Shown here: piece by piece, positions 25,537-35,238 of the stretch
Numbering within the stretch: the first letter of the stretch is position 1
Layout of the letters: each line of letters starts with the position of its first letter
Assembly (NCBI RefSeq): GCF_024171525.1
Contig: NZ_JALJZY010000010.1
Coordinates: 36,417 to 100,416, forward strand
DNA: 64,000 nt
Origin: Neisseriaceae bacterium HSC-16F19
GTDB taxonomy: Bacteria; Pseudomonadota; Gammaproteobacteria; Burkholderiales; Neisseriaceae
Reading direction: 5' to 3'
The notes under the pieces: model-generated
What the model saw: only the letters and a program-made list of their open reading frames with translations
The model's database searches: none
Told to the model about the DNA's origin: nothing
Made by a program: the position numbers and the translations under genes

Positions 25537-27625
25537 TTAGAAGCGGTAGTTCACACCCAGGCGTACATCGCGTCCGGCACCCGGCCAAGTGGTAATGGTG
25601 GCTCGTTGGCTGTGCGGATAGTAGAAGCGGTTAAACAGATTGTTGACCGCAAAGTTGACGTTAAGGTTGTCGTTGTTCAGCGGCTTCCAGTTGAGGAATA
25701 CGTCGGTCACGTTGTGGGTTTTGCGCACATCGGTGGAGGTCGCCTCATTGCGTACCAAGACGGTACCGGCAGATTTCTGCACGGTACGGTTGCGTACGCC
25801 CACTTCCAGATTGGGCTGGTTGAAGCGGTAGGACAAACCGGCCGTCCAAGTACGGCCTACCGGTACCGCAAACTCGGGGTTGGCACTCAAGAGATTGTCC
25901 GGATGGGTATCGTAGATGCGCGGTTTGGCATGGGAGACGCCGATGCGGGCGGTGAGGCCGCCATCACGCCAAGCTGCACCCAATTCGTAACCGCGGTTTT
26001 TGATATAGCCGGCATTGGTGATGTTACGCAAGTAATTAGCTTGTGTATTGTCACCGTGACGGTTTTGCGGATTGGCCAGCGCGTCTTTGATATGTTGCCA
26101 GAAATAGCTGCCGTTGGCGGAGAATTTGCCGTTGTTGTAGTTAAAACCGATTTCGGTATTGCGCGCACGCTCGGCCTTGGTGCCCTCGGCAATGGAAACG
26201 ACACCGCGATTGTTTATAGGGAGGGTGATGCGGTTGATGCTGTGGGTCAGCAGGGCGTCATACAGGCGCGGGCTGCGGCTGGCATAGTTGTGTACCACGC
26301 TGAAATTGAGCGTATCCGTCGGCTGCCAAATCATACCCAGGCTGGGGTTGAGCTTGCTGCCGGAGGCCGTTTTGCCGTCCACTGCTTTAAATTTGAAATG
26401 GTCGTAGCGCAGGCCGCCGGTGAGGGTGAAGTCGCCGATATTGTGGATGGCTTCCACATACGCACCGGTATCGGCTTTGTGCGGATTGCTCAGGCGGTAA
26501 TAAGTATTCAGGAAAGCATGCGGTTGGATTTCCTGATGGCGGTAATTGACGCCGTATTTGAGCAGGGTGTCGCCGATGCGGCTGTCCAGATTGACATTGG
26601 CACCTTTGGTGGTGATCTTGGTGGTGGTGGGACCGGGAATATTGCCGCAATAGCCGCAAGCACGGTCATCGGCGGAATAACGTGTATTTTGCATCAGATA
26701 GGCATTGGCATTCAGGGTTTCGATAAAGCCCCAGTCTTTGGCCGTCCACTCGATATTGTTGTTCACCAATGTGGTTTCCCGGTACACAGGCGCTTGGCGT
26801 GTCAGCGGCAGTGAGGATGTGGTGGTGAACTCTTCACGAATGGTACGTTCGCCGCGCTGCTGGTCCTGCATGCGGCTGACGACCAGGCGGTGATTGCCGA
26901 AGTTGGCGCCCAGTTTGACCAAGTAATTGCGTTTGTCCAAGGCGCTGTAGGGAATGGTTTTGCCGCCGTTGATATCGTTGGCATAGCCTTTGCCGGGCTT
27001 GTAATCGCCTTCGTCCACGCGGTTGTAAGACACCAGGCCGTCAAAAAGGCCGGCGCGGCCAAATACGGTGGCGCCGTAGCTGTGGTTGCGGTTGCTGGCG
27101 TAACCGGCGTTGACTTTCACACCCCAGTCTTTATCGAGGCCTTTGAGCAGATCTGCCGCATCCACGGTTTTGGCGATAATCGAGCCGTTGGTCTGGCCGA
27201 TACCGGCACTGGCCGAGCCCGCACCTTTTTGCACGGACACGATTTTCACCAGCGCCGGATCCAGAATAAAGCGGCCTTGGTGGTAGAGAACCTGGCTGTC
27301 GGAATAGGCATTGTCGATTTTGATGTCCACCGAGTTCTGACCCATGCCGCGGATGGTCAGGAACTGTGCCGCACCGGTGCCGCCGCCAAAATCAATGGCT
27401 GGTTCGTCTTGCAGCAGCGCACGCATATCGGTGGCGGTGCTTTCGTCTTTCTCTTTCAGACGCACCACATCGGTTTTGGTTTTGCTGCCCTGGCGGTCGG
27501 CGGTGACATGGATGGTTTCCAAAGCCGCCGAATCATCCTGTGCTTGGACAGTGCTTTGTGCCCACGCAGGCAGGGCAAAGGCATTGGCTACCATCACCGC
27601 CATCACGGTTTTTTTTCATACTCAT
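25537..27625 (-). CDS. fetA: TonB-dependent ferric enterobactin receptor FetA (FrpB), apparently out of frame at its 5' end
   Basis: Outer-membrane siderophore receptor. From residue 30 on, the product matches meningococcal FetA closely: DRQGSKTKTDVV, KDESTATDMRALL, then DFGGGTGAAQFLTIRGMGQ of the plug, AKTVDAADLLKGLDK, and the C-terminal strand GRDVRLGVNYRF. The plug spans about residues 35-165 and the barrel the rest. The natural start, ATG at 27625 with GAGGAA upstream, is followed by ATGAGTATG and a run of eight A residues that puts it one base out of frame. With seven A residues the product would begin MSMKKTVMAVMVANAFALPA, a perfect signal peptide. As written, translation in the receptor frame can begin only at GTG 27606 or ATG 27603, giving a signal peptide without its basic residues. 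Confidence 0.93.
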
Positions 27626-27645
27626 GATTTCCTCATATATCCAAA

Positions 27646-27703
27646 AATGATAACAATTGCTATTTAATTTTAAAAAGTGTAATTATTATTGTCAATGATA
27701 TGA
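27646..27703 (-). promoter_or_regulatory. fetA promoter with Fur-like boxes
   Basis: Minus-strand -35 TTGACA (27695-27690), 17-base spacer, -10 TAAAAT (27672-27667). A Fur-like site AATGATAACAATTGCTATTT (27646-27665) lies between the -10 and the start codon and another AT-rich match (ATTGTCAATGATATGA) overlaps the -35. Predicts iron repression. Confidence 0.72.
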
Positions 27704-27771
27704 AATTAATAAAAAGAAATATGTGGTATTTATGGGATGGGCAAGATTGAAGCGTATGGTTTGAATATATG

Positions 27772-27877
27772 TATAGTCATTTAAAATAAGAACGATACGG
27801 CGTTGCTGCGCCTTGCCGTACTATCTGTACTGTCTACGGCTTGCTGCCTTGTCTCGTTCTTATTTTATTCGACTATA
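27772..27877. mobile_element. Correia-type (CREE/NEMIS) element, TATAGTC-ended, short form
   Basis: Ends TATAGTCATTTAAAATAAG and TTATTTTATTCGACTATA enclose the core (GATACGGCGTTGCTGCGCC, GCCGTACTATCTGTACTGTC, GGCTTGCTGCCTTGTC). About 106 bases, between the fetA promoter and mdh. Confidence 0.85.
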
Positions 27878-27879
27878 AA

Positions 27880-27909
27880 AAGGCTGCCTGAAAGGTTTCA
27901 GGCAGCCTG
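27880..27909 (-). terminator. Inverted uptake-sequence pair after mdh
   Basis: AGGCTGCCTGAAA..TTTCAGGCAGCCT hairpin 42 bases beyond the mdh stop. Confidence 0.7.
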
Positions 27910-27950
27910 TGCAGGGGCGGGTTTTACATCCGCCGGGTGTTTGACTGTGA

Positions 27951-28928
27951 TTACAGCAAATCTTTCACGCCGTCGCGCTCTTCTTGCAGCTCTTTCAGGG
28001 TGATATTGATGCGCTCTTGGCTGAAGTCGTCGATGTCCAAGCCTTGTACGATTTGGTATTCGCCGTTGGCGCAGGTCACCGGGAAGCCGAACATAATGCC
28101 TTCGGGGATGCCGTAAGAACCGTCGGAGGGTACGCCCATGGTCACCCATTGGCCGTCGGTGCCCAGCCACCAGTCACGGATGTGGTCGATGGCGGCATTG
28201 GCGGCGGAAGCGGCGGAAGACAGGCCGCGTGCTTCGATGATGGCGGCGCCGCGTTTGCCCACGGTGGGCAGGAATACATTGGCGTTCCATTCCTGGTCGT
28301 TGATCAGCTCTTTCGCGCTCTCGCCCTCAATGGTGGCGAAGCGGTAGTCGGCGTACATGGTAGGAGAGTGGTTGCCCCACACGCACAGTTTTTCGATGCT
28401 GCCCACGGCTTTGCCGGTTTTTTCGGCGATTTGGCTGGCGGCGCGGTTGTGGTCCAGGCGCAGCATGGCGGTGAAGTTTTTCGCCGGCAGGTCGGGGGCG
28501 GATTTCATGGCGATATAGGCATTGGTATTGGCCGGGTTGCCCACCACCAATACTTTGACGTTGCGGCTGGCCACTTTGTTCAGGGCCGCGCCTTGTACGG
28601 TGAAGATTTGCGCGTTGGCTTGCAGCAGGTCGGCACGCTCCATGCCGGGGCCGCGCGGACGGGCGCCCACCAAAATGGCCACATCGGCGTCTTTAAACGC
28701 CACTTCCGGGTCGTCGGTGGCCACCATGCCCGCCAGCAGCGGGAAGGCGCAGTCTTGCAGTTCCATCATCACGCCTTTGACGGCGTTTTGTGCCTGCGGC
28801 AAATCCAAGAGTTGCAGGATAACGGGTTGGTCTTTGCCCAGCATTTCGCCGCTGGCAATACGGAACAGCAGGGCATAACCGATTTGGCCGGCAGCGCCGG
28901 TAACGGCAACGCGAACGGGTGATTTCAT
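27951..28928 (-). CDS. mdh: NAD-dependent malate dehydrogenase
   Basis: Oxidises malate to oxaloacetate in the TCA cycle. The 325-residue protein is of the cytosolic/bacterial type-2 class: nucleotide-binding GAAGQIGYALLFRIA near the N terminus, the ARPRGPGMERADLL substrate loop, VVGNPANTN, and the catalytic histidine in WGNHSPTMYAD. The ATG at 28928 follows GGAGATG about six bases upstream. It is divergent from the GntR regulator and next to the sdh-suc cluster. Pathogenic Neisseria are usually described as lacking this enzyme and relying on malate:quinone oxidoreductase. Confidence 0.96.
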   Translation of the reverse strand: MKSPVRVAVTGAAGQIGYALLFRIASGEMLGKDQPVILQLLDLPQAQNAVKGVMMELQDCAFPLLAGMVATDDPEVAFKDADVAILVGARPRGPGMERADLLQANAQIFTVQGAALNKVASRNVKVLVVGNPANTNAYIAMKSAPDLPAKNFTAMLRLDHNRAASQIAEKTGKAVGSIEKLCVWGNHSPTMYADYRFATIEGESAKELINDQEWNANVFLPTVGKRGAAIIEARGLSSAASAANAAIDHIRDWWLGTDGQWVTMGVPSDGSYGIPEGIMFGFPVTCANGEYQIVQGLDIDDFSQERINITLKELQEERDGVKDLL

Positions 28929-29139
28929 AAGGCACATCTCCTTCGATAATGATGGAACGGGGATAAGAATAGGGTGCGCCGGGGCGCACTTCAAAGAAAA
29001 ATATTGCTGCAACATCAAAGTTCTGCCGCAATTAATGCACAAAGCTGGCGGCAAAGCCTGCGTATCATACCAAAAAATACCCGCCCTTGGGCGGCGGCTT
29101 TTTTATCCTGGCTATGCGGTGATAAATTTAAATAATTAT

Positions 29140-29185
29140 GTCTTATATAAGACTTCGTTTACAGCGGATAAAAAAACCGTACAAT
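29140..29185 (+). promoter_or_regulatory. Promoter and palindromic operator of the GntR regulator gene
   Basis: A perfect 14-base palindrome GTCTTATATAAGAC (29140-29153) lies just upstream of -35 TTTACA (29158-29163), a 16-base spacer and -10 TACAAT (29180-29185). The start codon follows at 29194, so the transcript should be nearly leaderless. The palindrome is the expected kind of GntR operator and is placed for autoregulation, and possibly control of divergent mdh. Confidence 0.65.
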
Positions 29186-29193
29186 GCGCCCTC

Positions 29194-29934
29194 ATGAACG
29201 AAACCGTGCTCGCCAGCCAGCCTTTGTACCGGCAGGTGATGGTGAAAATACTGCAACAACTGGCCGCGGGCGTGCTTAAGCCGGGCCAGGCTTTGCCGAG
29301 CGAATGGGATTTGGCGCGGCAATGGCAGGTGAGCCAGGGCACGGTGCGTAAAGGTTTGAACGAGTTGGTGGCGCAGGGGGTGCTCACGCGCCAGCAGGGC
29401 GTGGGCACTTTTGTCACCGGCAAAAATGCCGAGTGGGGCGATTATCCGCTGATTGACGGTGCGCTGGCGCGCCCGGGGGCGGCGCAGGTGTGGCCGCGTT
29501 CGGAATTGCTGAGCATTGTGCCCGCCCAGGCCGACGACGAAACCGCGGCGCAACTGCATCTGCGTGTGCGTGATGCGGTGTGGCGGCTGCTGGTGCTGTG
29601 GCGCCAGGGCCACCGCACGGTAGCGGTGGACGAGGTGATGCTGCCGACGGCGCCGCTGGCGGATTTGAATATCCTTTATGTACAGCAGCGGGTGACTTTA
29701 TATGCCTTGCTGCAACTGCATTACGGTGTGGCGCTGTACACGCAGTTACAGCTGATGAGTGTGCATCAGGGCGTGGCCGCCGATGTGGCGCGGTTGTTGA
29801 AAACGGAAGCGCAGGCGCCGGTTTGGTATTGGTGCCGTTTGAGTTGCGCCACCGACGGCGCTCCCATGGAATGGCGCCGCCGCTATCTGGCTGCCGAAGG
29901 GGTGTTGCTGCAAACTTCCGGCCCGTCTCTGTGA
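29194..29934 (+). CDS. GntR-family (HutC subfamily) transcriptional regulator
   Basis: A 246-residue repressor-type protein beginning MNETVLASQPLYRQVM. Residues about 10-75 are the GntR winged helix-turn-helix (LQQLAAGVLKPGQALPSEWD, VSQGTVRKGLNELVAQGVLTRQQGVGTFV). Residues about 95-240 form a UTRA ligand domain (RLLVLWRQGHRTVAVDEVMLP). Effector unknown. It lies between divergent mdh and the sdhC-to-sucD cluster, so regulating TCA-cycle genes is a reasonable inference. The frame is open upstream to 29035 but the promoter lies in that stretch. Confidence 0.88.
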   Translation: MNETVLASQPLYRQVMVKILQQLAAGVLKPGQALPSEWDLARQWQVSQGTVRKGLNELVAQGVLTRQQGVGTFVTGKNAEWGDYPLIDGALARPGAAQVWPRSELLSIVPAQADDETAAQLHLRVRDAVWRLLVLWRQGHRTVAVDEVMLPTAPLADLNILYVQQRVTLYALLQLHYGVALYTQLQLMSVHQGVAADVARLLKTEAQAPVWYWCRLSCATDGAPMEWRRRYLAAEGVLLQTSGPSL

Positions 29935-30133
29935 ATGGGTTGTCAATCCAATAAAGACGGTGTTTCAGGCAGCCTGAAGCATGGTTCCGAAGATCGAAAC
30001 ACGCTGTTGCGATTGAAAAAATCCTGTTCAAAACGGGTTAAAAGTTGTAAATTTACGGGTGCGCGGTCTGCCCTTCAAACAGGCCGCTCGGTTTTGAGTA
30101 TTTTCCGTTTATTGCCAATGCAAAGGAATTGTG

Positions 30134-30514
30134 ATGCAAAAAGAAAGGCCTAAGTTCCTTGAATTAACCAGCATACGTTTGCCGATTCCCGGTATCGTAT
30201 CCATTCTGCACCGCGTCAGCGGCGTGGGTATTTTTTTGTGCCTGCCGCTCTTGCTGTGGCTGTTTTCCGGCACCCTGGCTACCGAGTCTGGCTTTGAGAC
30301 TTATCGGGCCTGGGTCAGCAATCCGCTGATTATCCTGATTTTGATCGGCTTGCTGTGGGCCTATAACCACCACTTCTTGGCCGGTATCCGCTTTTTGTTT
30401 TTGGATATGCACAAAGGTCTGGAACTGCAAACCGCCCGCGCCACTGCCAAAATGGTGTTTGTCGGCGGCTTGGTGCTGACTGCCTTAATCGTTGCGGGAG
30501 TATGGGTATTATGA
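30134..30514 (+). CDS. sdhC: Succinate dehydrogenase cytochrome b556 subunit
   Basis: Membrane anchor binding heme b and quinone. The 126-residue protein has the family start KERPKFLELTSIRLPIPGIVSILHRVSG and three hydrophobic helices, with HHFLAGIRFLFLD supplying the likely heme histidine. ATG at 30134 follows AAAGGA. Its stop overlaps sdhD by four bases. The 199 bases upstream hold one uptake sequence and presumably the operon promoter. Confidence 0.95.
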   Translation: MQKERPKFLELTSIRLPIPGIVSILHRVSGVGIFLCLPLLLWLFSGTLATESGFETYRAWVSNPLIILILIGLLWAYNHHFLAGIRFLFLDMHKGLELQTARATAKMVFVGGLVLTALIVAGVWVL

Positions 30515-30858
30515 TGGATCGCAAATTAACCGGCGCACACTACGGTTTGCGCGATTGGGCCATGCAGCGCGTGACCGCGGTGCTGATGGTGATTTACACC
30601 GTATTCTTGGTGGCCGCCTTGCTGATGCTGCCGGACAGCTATGATGCCTGGCGTGCGTTTTTCGCCCAGACTTGGGTGCGCCTGCTGACCCAGGTGACCT
30701 TTATTGCAGTGGCCCTGCATGCCTGGGTGGGCATCCGCGATTTGTGGATGGACTACATCAAGCCTTTCGGTCTGCGTCTGACCCTTCAGGTAGCCACCAT
30801 TGTGTGGCTGGTGGGTTGTGTGGTGTATTCGGTTAAAGTTATTTGGGGGTTAGCATGA
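30511..30858 (+). CDS. sdhD: Succinate dehydrogenase hydrophobic membrane anchor subunit
   Basis: A 115-residue three-helix anchor with RDWAMQRVTAVLMVIYTVFL and ALHAWVGIRDLWMDYIKP, the SdhD pattern for quinone and heme binding. The ATG at 30511 overlaps the sdhC stop; ATG at 30502 and 30514 are alternatives. Its stop overlaps the sdhA start (ATGA). Confidence 0.95.
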   Translation: MMDRKLTGAHYGLRDWAMQRVTAVLMVIYTVFLVAALLMLPDSYDAWRAFFAQTWVRLLTQVTFIAVALHAWVGIRDLWMDYIKPFGLRLTLQVATIVWLVGCVVYSVKVIWGLA

Positions 30859-32618
30859 GTTTGCCTGTTCGTCGTTTTGATGCCGTCATTGTGGGCGGCG
30901 GTGGTGCAGGCCTGCGTGCTGCCTTGCAATTGTCCAAAGCCGGTTTGAATACCGTGGTCTTGTCCAAAGTATTCCCCACGCGCTCGCACACCGTGGCGGC
31001 GCAGGGCGGTATTTCCGCTTCCTTGGGTAATGTGCAGGAAGACCGCTGGGACTGGCATATGTACGATACCGTGAAAGGTTCGGACTGGCTGGGTGACCAG
31101 GATGCCATTGAATTCATGACCCGCCGTGCGCCTGAAGCCGTGATCGAGCTGGAGCACATGGGCATGCCGTTTGACCGCGTGGAAAGCGGCAAGATTTACC
31201 AGCGTCCTTTCGGCGGCCATACCGCCGAGCACGGCAAACGCGCGGTAGAGCGTGCCTGCGCCGTGGCCGACCGTACCGGTCACGCCATGCTGCACACCCT
31301 GTACCAGCAAAACGTGCGCGCCAACACCCAGTTCTTTGTGGAGTGGATGGCGCTGGATCTGATCCGCAACGATGACGGCGATGTCATCGGCGTGACCGCG
31401 CTGGAAATGGAAACCGGCGATGTTTATATTCTGCACGCCAAGGCGGTGTTGTTTGCCACCGGCGGCGCGGGCCGTATTTATGCGTCTTCCACCAATGCCT
31501 TTATGAATACCGGCGACGGCCTGGGTATGGCCGCGCGCGCGGGCATTCCGCTGGAAGACATGGAATTCTGGCAATTCCACCCCACCGGCGTGGCCGGTGC
31601 CGGCGTATTGATTACCGAAGGCGTGCGCGGTGAGGGCGGCATTCTGCTCAATTGCGACGGCGAGCGCTTTATGGAGCGTTACGCCCCCACGGTGAAAGAT
31701 TTGGCTTCCCGCGACGTGGTATCGCGCGCCATGGCCATGGAAATCCATGAAGGCCGCGGCGTGGGCAAAAACAAAGACCACGTATTGCTGAAAATCGACC
31801 ACATCGGCGCCGAGAAAATCATCGAAAAACTGCCGGGCATCCGCGAGATTTCCATCCAGTTTGCCGGTATCGACCCGATTAAAGACCCGATTCCGGTGGT
31901 GCCGACCTGCCACTACATGATGGGCGGTATTCCCACCAATTATCACGGCGAAGTGGTGGCGCCCAAGGGCGACAACCCCGAAGTGGTGGTTAAAGGCTTC
32001 TACGCCGCCGGCGAGTGCGCCTGTGCGTCCGTACACGGCGCCAACCGCTTGGGCACCAACTCCCTGCTTGACTTGGTGGTGTTCGGTAAAGCCGCCGGTG
32101 ACAGCATGATCGAGTTCATCAAAAACTACGGCGATTTGAAACCGTTGCCGGAAAATGCCGCCGACTTTACCCTGGCGCGTTTGAGCCGTCTGGAAAACCA
32201 GACCGGCGGCGAGAATGTGGACGAAGTGCGCCGCGAACTGCAACGCACCGTACAGGCCCATGCCGGCGTGTTCCGTACCGACGCGCTGTTGAAAGAAGGT
32301 GTGGACAAAATCCGCGCCGTGGCGCAAAAAGTGGCCAAGACCGAAATCAAAGACAAGAGCCGCGTGTGGAATACCGCCCGCATCGAAGCTTTGGAATTGG
32401 ACAATCTGATCGAAGTGGCCCTGGCCACCCTGATTTCGGCCGAAGCGCGCAAAGAATCGCGCGGCGCCCACGCATCCGACGACCACCCCGAGCGCGACGA
32501 CGACAACTGGATGAAACACACCCTGTTCTACTCCGCCGACCAGCGCCTGACTTATAAGCCGGTACACACACAGCCCCTGACTGTGGACTACATCAAACCG
32601 GCAAAACGCGTTTACTAG
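30855..32618 (+). CDS. sdhA: Succinate dehydrogenase flavoprotein subunit
   Basis: Catalytic subunit oxidising succinate to fumarate. The 587-residue protein has the FAD-binding VIVGGGGAGLRAAL, the histidyl-FAD site RSHTVAAQGG (H45), active-site segments EFWQFHPTGVAGAGVLITEG and PTCHYMMGGIPTN, and the C-terminal NTARIEALELDNL. ATG at 30855 overlaps the sdhD stop by four bases. Confidence 0.97.
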   Translation: MSLPVRRFDAVIVGGGGAGLRAALQLSKAGLNTVVLSKVFPTRSHTVAAQGGISASLGNVQEDRWDWHMYDTVKGSDWLGDQDAIEFMTRRAPEAVIELEHMGMPFDRVESGKIYQRPFGGHTAEHGKRAVERACAVADRTGHAMLHTLYQQNVRANTQFFVEWMALDLIRNDDGDVIGVTALEMETGDVYILHAKAVLFATGGAGRIYASSTNAFMNTGDGLGMAARAGIPLEDMEFWQFHPTGVAGAGVLITEGVRGEGGILLNCDGERFMERYAPTVKDLASRDVVSRAMAMEIHEGRGVGKNKDHVLLKIDHIGAEKIIEKLPGIREISIQFAGIDPIKDPIPVVPTCHYMMGGIPTNYHGEVVAPKGDNPEVVVKGFYAAGECACASVHGANRLGTNSLLDLVVFGKAAGDSMIEFIKNYGDLKPLPENAADFTLARLSRLENQTGGENVDEVRRELQRTVQAHAGVFRTDALLKEGVDKIRAVAQKVAKTEIKDKSRVWNTARIEALELDNLIEVALATLISAEARKESRGAHASDDHPERDDDNWMKHTLFYSADQRLTYKPVHTQPLTVDYIKPAKRVY

Positions 32619-32629
32619 GAACACCCGCT

Positions 32630-33334
32630 ATGGAAAAAATCCGTTTCAAACTCTACCGCTACAACCCGGAGGTGGACGCCAAGCCGTATATGAAAGACTA
32701 CGAGCTGGAAATCGAGCCCACCGATGTGAAACTTCTGGATGCCCTGGTGAAGCTGAAGGCCCAGGATGACAGCCTGTCCTTCCGCCGCTCCTGCCGCGAA
32801 GGCATTTGCGGCTCCGACGGCATCAATATCAACGGCAAAAACGGCTTGGCCTGTCTCACCGACATCCGCAGCCTCAAGCAGCCCGTTGTGCTGCGTCCGC
32901 TGCCCGGCCTGCCGGTGATCCGCGACCTGATTGTGGACATGACCCAGTTCTTCAACCAGTATCATTCCATCAAGCCCTATGTGGTGAATGACAATCCGGC
33001 ACCGGAGCGCGAGCGCCTGCAAACCCAGGAAGACCGCAAAGAGCTGGACGGTTTGTACGAGTGCATTCTGTGTGCCTGCTGCTCGACCGCCTGCCCGTCG
33101 TTCTGGTGGAATCCGGACAAGTTTGTCGGCCCCTCCGGCCTGCTCAATGCCTACCGTTTCATTGCCGATACGCGCGACACCATTACCAACGAGCGTCTCG
33201 ACAATCTGAACGACCCCTACCGCCTGTTCCGCTGCCACACCATCATGAACTGCGTGGATGTGTGCCCGAAACACCTTAATCCCACCCGTGCCATTGGCAA
33301 GATTAAGGAAATCATGCTCAAACGCGCGGTATAA
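32630..33334 (+). CDS. sdhB: Succinate dehydrogenase iron-sulfur subunit
   Basis: Carries the [2Fe-2S], [4Fe-4S] and [3Fe-4S] clusters linking SdhA to the membrane. The 234-residue protein has the plant-type ferredoxin cysteines in FRRSCREGICGSDG (C55, C60, D63) and C75, then CILCACCSTACPS and CVDVCPKHLNP. Eleven bases after sdhA, with AGGA upstream of the start. Confidence 0.97.
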   Translation: MEKIRFKLYRYNPEVDAKPYMKDYELEIEPTDVKLLDALVKLKAQDDSLSFRRSCREGICGSDGININGKNGLACLTDIRSLKQPVVLRPLPGLPVIRDLIVDMTQFFNQYHSIKPYVVNDNPAPERERLQTQEDRKELDGLYECILCACCSTACPSFWWNPDKFVGPSGLLNAYRFIADTRDTITNERLDNLNDPYRLFRCHTIMNCVDVCPKHLNPTRAIGKIKEIMLKRAV

Positions 33335-33346
33335 GGCAGCAGCATC

Positions 33347-33592
33347 ATGCATTTCGACGACACCGCCCGCCGCCGCCTGCGCTACCTCACCCGCCGCGGC
33401 CTGTTGGAACTGGACATTCTGTTGACCCGGTTTGTGGAAACCGAGTTCGACAGCCTCACCGACAGCGAGTTGGCGGTGTTGGCCGAAATTTTGGATTTGC
33501 CCGACCAGGAGTTTTTGGCCCTGGTCAACGGTAAAGAAGCAGCCCCGCCTGCTTTCGTCCCTTTGCTGGACAAAATCCGGCAGGCTGCCTGA
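33347..33592 (+). CDS. sdhE: Succinate dehydrogenase assembly factor SdhE (FAD assembly factor)
   Basis: An 81-residue factor that promotes flavinylation of SdhA. The diagnostic RRGLLELDILL (RGxxE motif) is at about residues 22-32, followed by TDSELAVLAEILDLPDQEFLALVNG. It lies 12 bases after sdhB, the usual position. The stop codon TGA is part of an uptake sequence (AGGCTGCCTGAA). Confidence 0.95.
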   Translation: MHFDDTARRRLRYLTRRGLLELDILLTRFVETEFDSLTDSELAVLAEILDLPDQEFLALVNGKEAAPPAFVPLLDKIRQAA

Positions 33593-33622
33593 AAAACACA
33601 GGGTTGTTTTTCAGGCAGCCTG
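33580..33622 (+). terminator. Inverted uptake-sequence pair between sdhE and gltA
   Basis: CAGGCTGCCTGAAAAACA and its complement form a long stem with a short loop; the left copy contains the sdhE stop codon. No strong T run, so attenuation rather than full termination is possible. Confidence 0.55.
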
Positions 33623-33655
33623 CTGCCGCTTGGCTTTCAATTAAAAGGAGCAGTA

Positions 33656-34939
<1,284 letters not shown>

Positions 34940-34948
34940 GCGTTTGCC

Positions 34949-34986
34949 GGTTTTCAGGCAGCCTGTGGTTCAGGCTGCCTGAAAAT
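34949..34986 (+). terminator. Inverted uptake-sequence pair after gltA
   Basis: GGTTTTCAGGCAGCCTG and CAGGCTGCCTGAAAATC paired across a four-base loop, 10 bases after the gltA stop. Confidence 0.65.
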
Positions 34987-35008
34987 CACCCGCCGCATCT
35001 GCGGCTTA

Positions 35009-35147
35009 TTCCGTATCGGCATGAATATAGTCATTTAAAATAAAAACGATACGGCATTGCTACGCCTTGCCGTACTATTTGTACTGTCTGCGGCTTGCTG
35101 CCTTGTCTCGTTTTTATTTTAGTCGACTATGCCGTGCCGATACGGAA
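35009..35147. mobile_element. Correia-type element inserted in the loop of a hairpin, gltA-sucA gap
   Basis: The element (35026-35130, TATAGTC-ended short form) is flanked by perfect 13-base arms TTCCGTATCGGCA (35009-35021) and TGCCGATACGGAA (35135-35147). Removing it leaves one stem-loop. The gap from 34940 to 35238 otherwise holds the terminator and the sucA leader. Confidence 0.82.
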
Positions 35148-35238
35148 TGGGCGGCCAGCGCATTCGGCAGTGCTTACGCACTGTCCAAACTTTGGTTTTA
35201 ATTACTCCCTAGCAACAAAGCTTAAAAGGGCTTTTGCC

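Noticed and set aside
30786..32624. A 612-codon frame opposite sdhA
   Set aside because: Shadow of a GC-rich gene; no recognisable domain, and the plus strand is sdhA.
34990..35238. SucA N-terminal extension and short frames reading MLPCLV- or MLRLAVLSVL-like peptides
   Set aside because: Such peptides recur at several Correia elements because they translate the element core; they are not genes.
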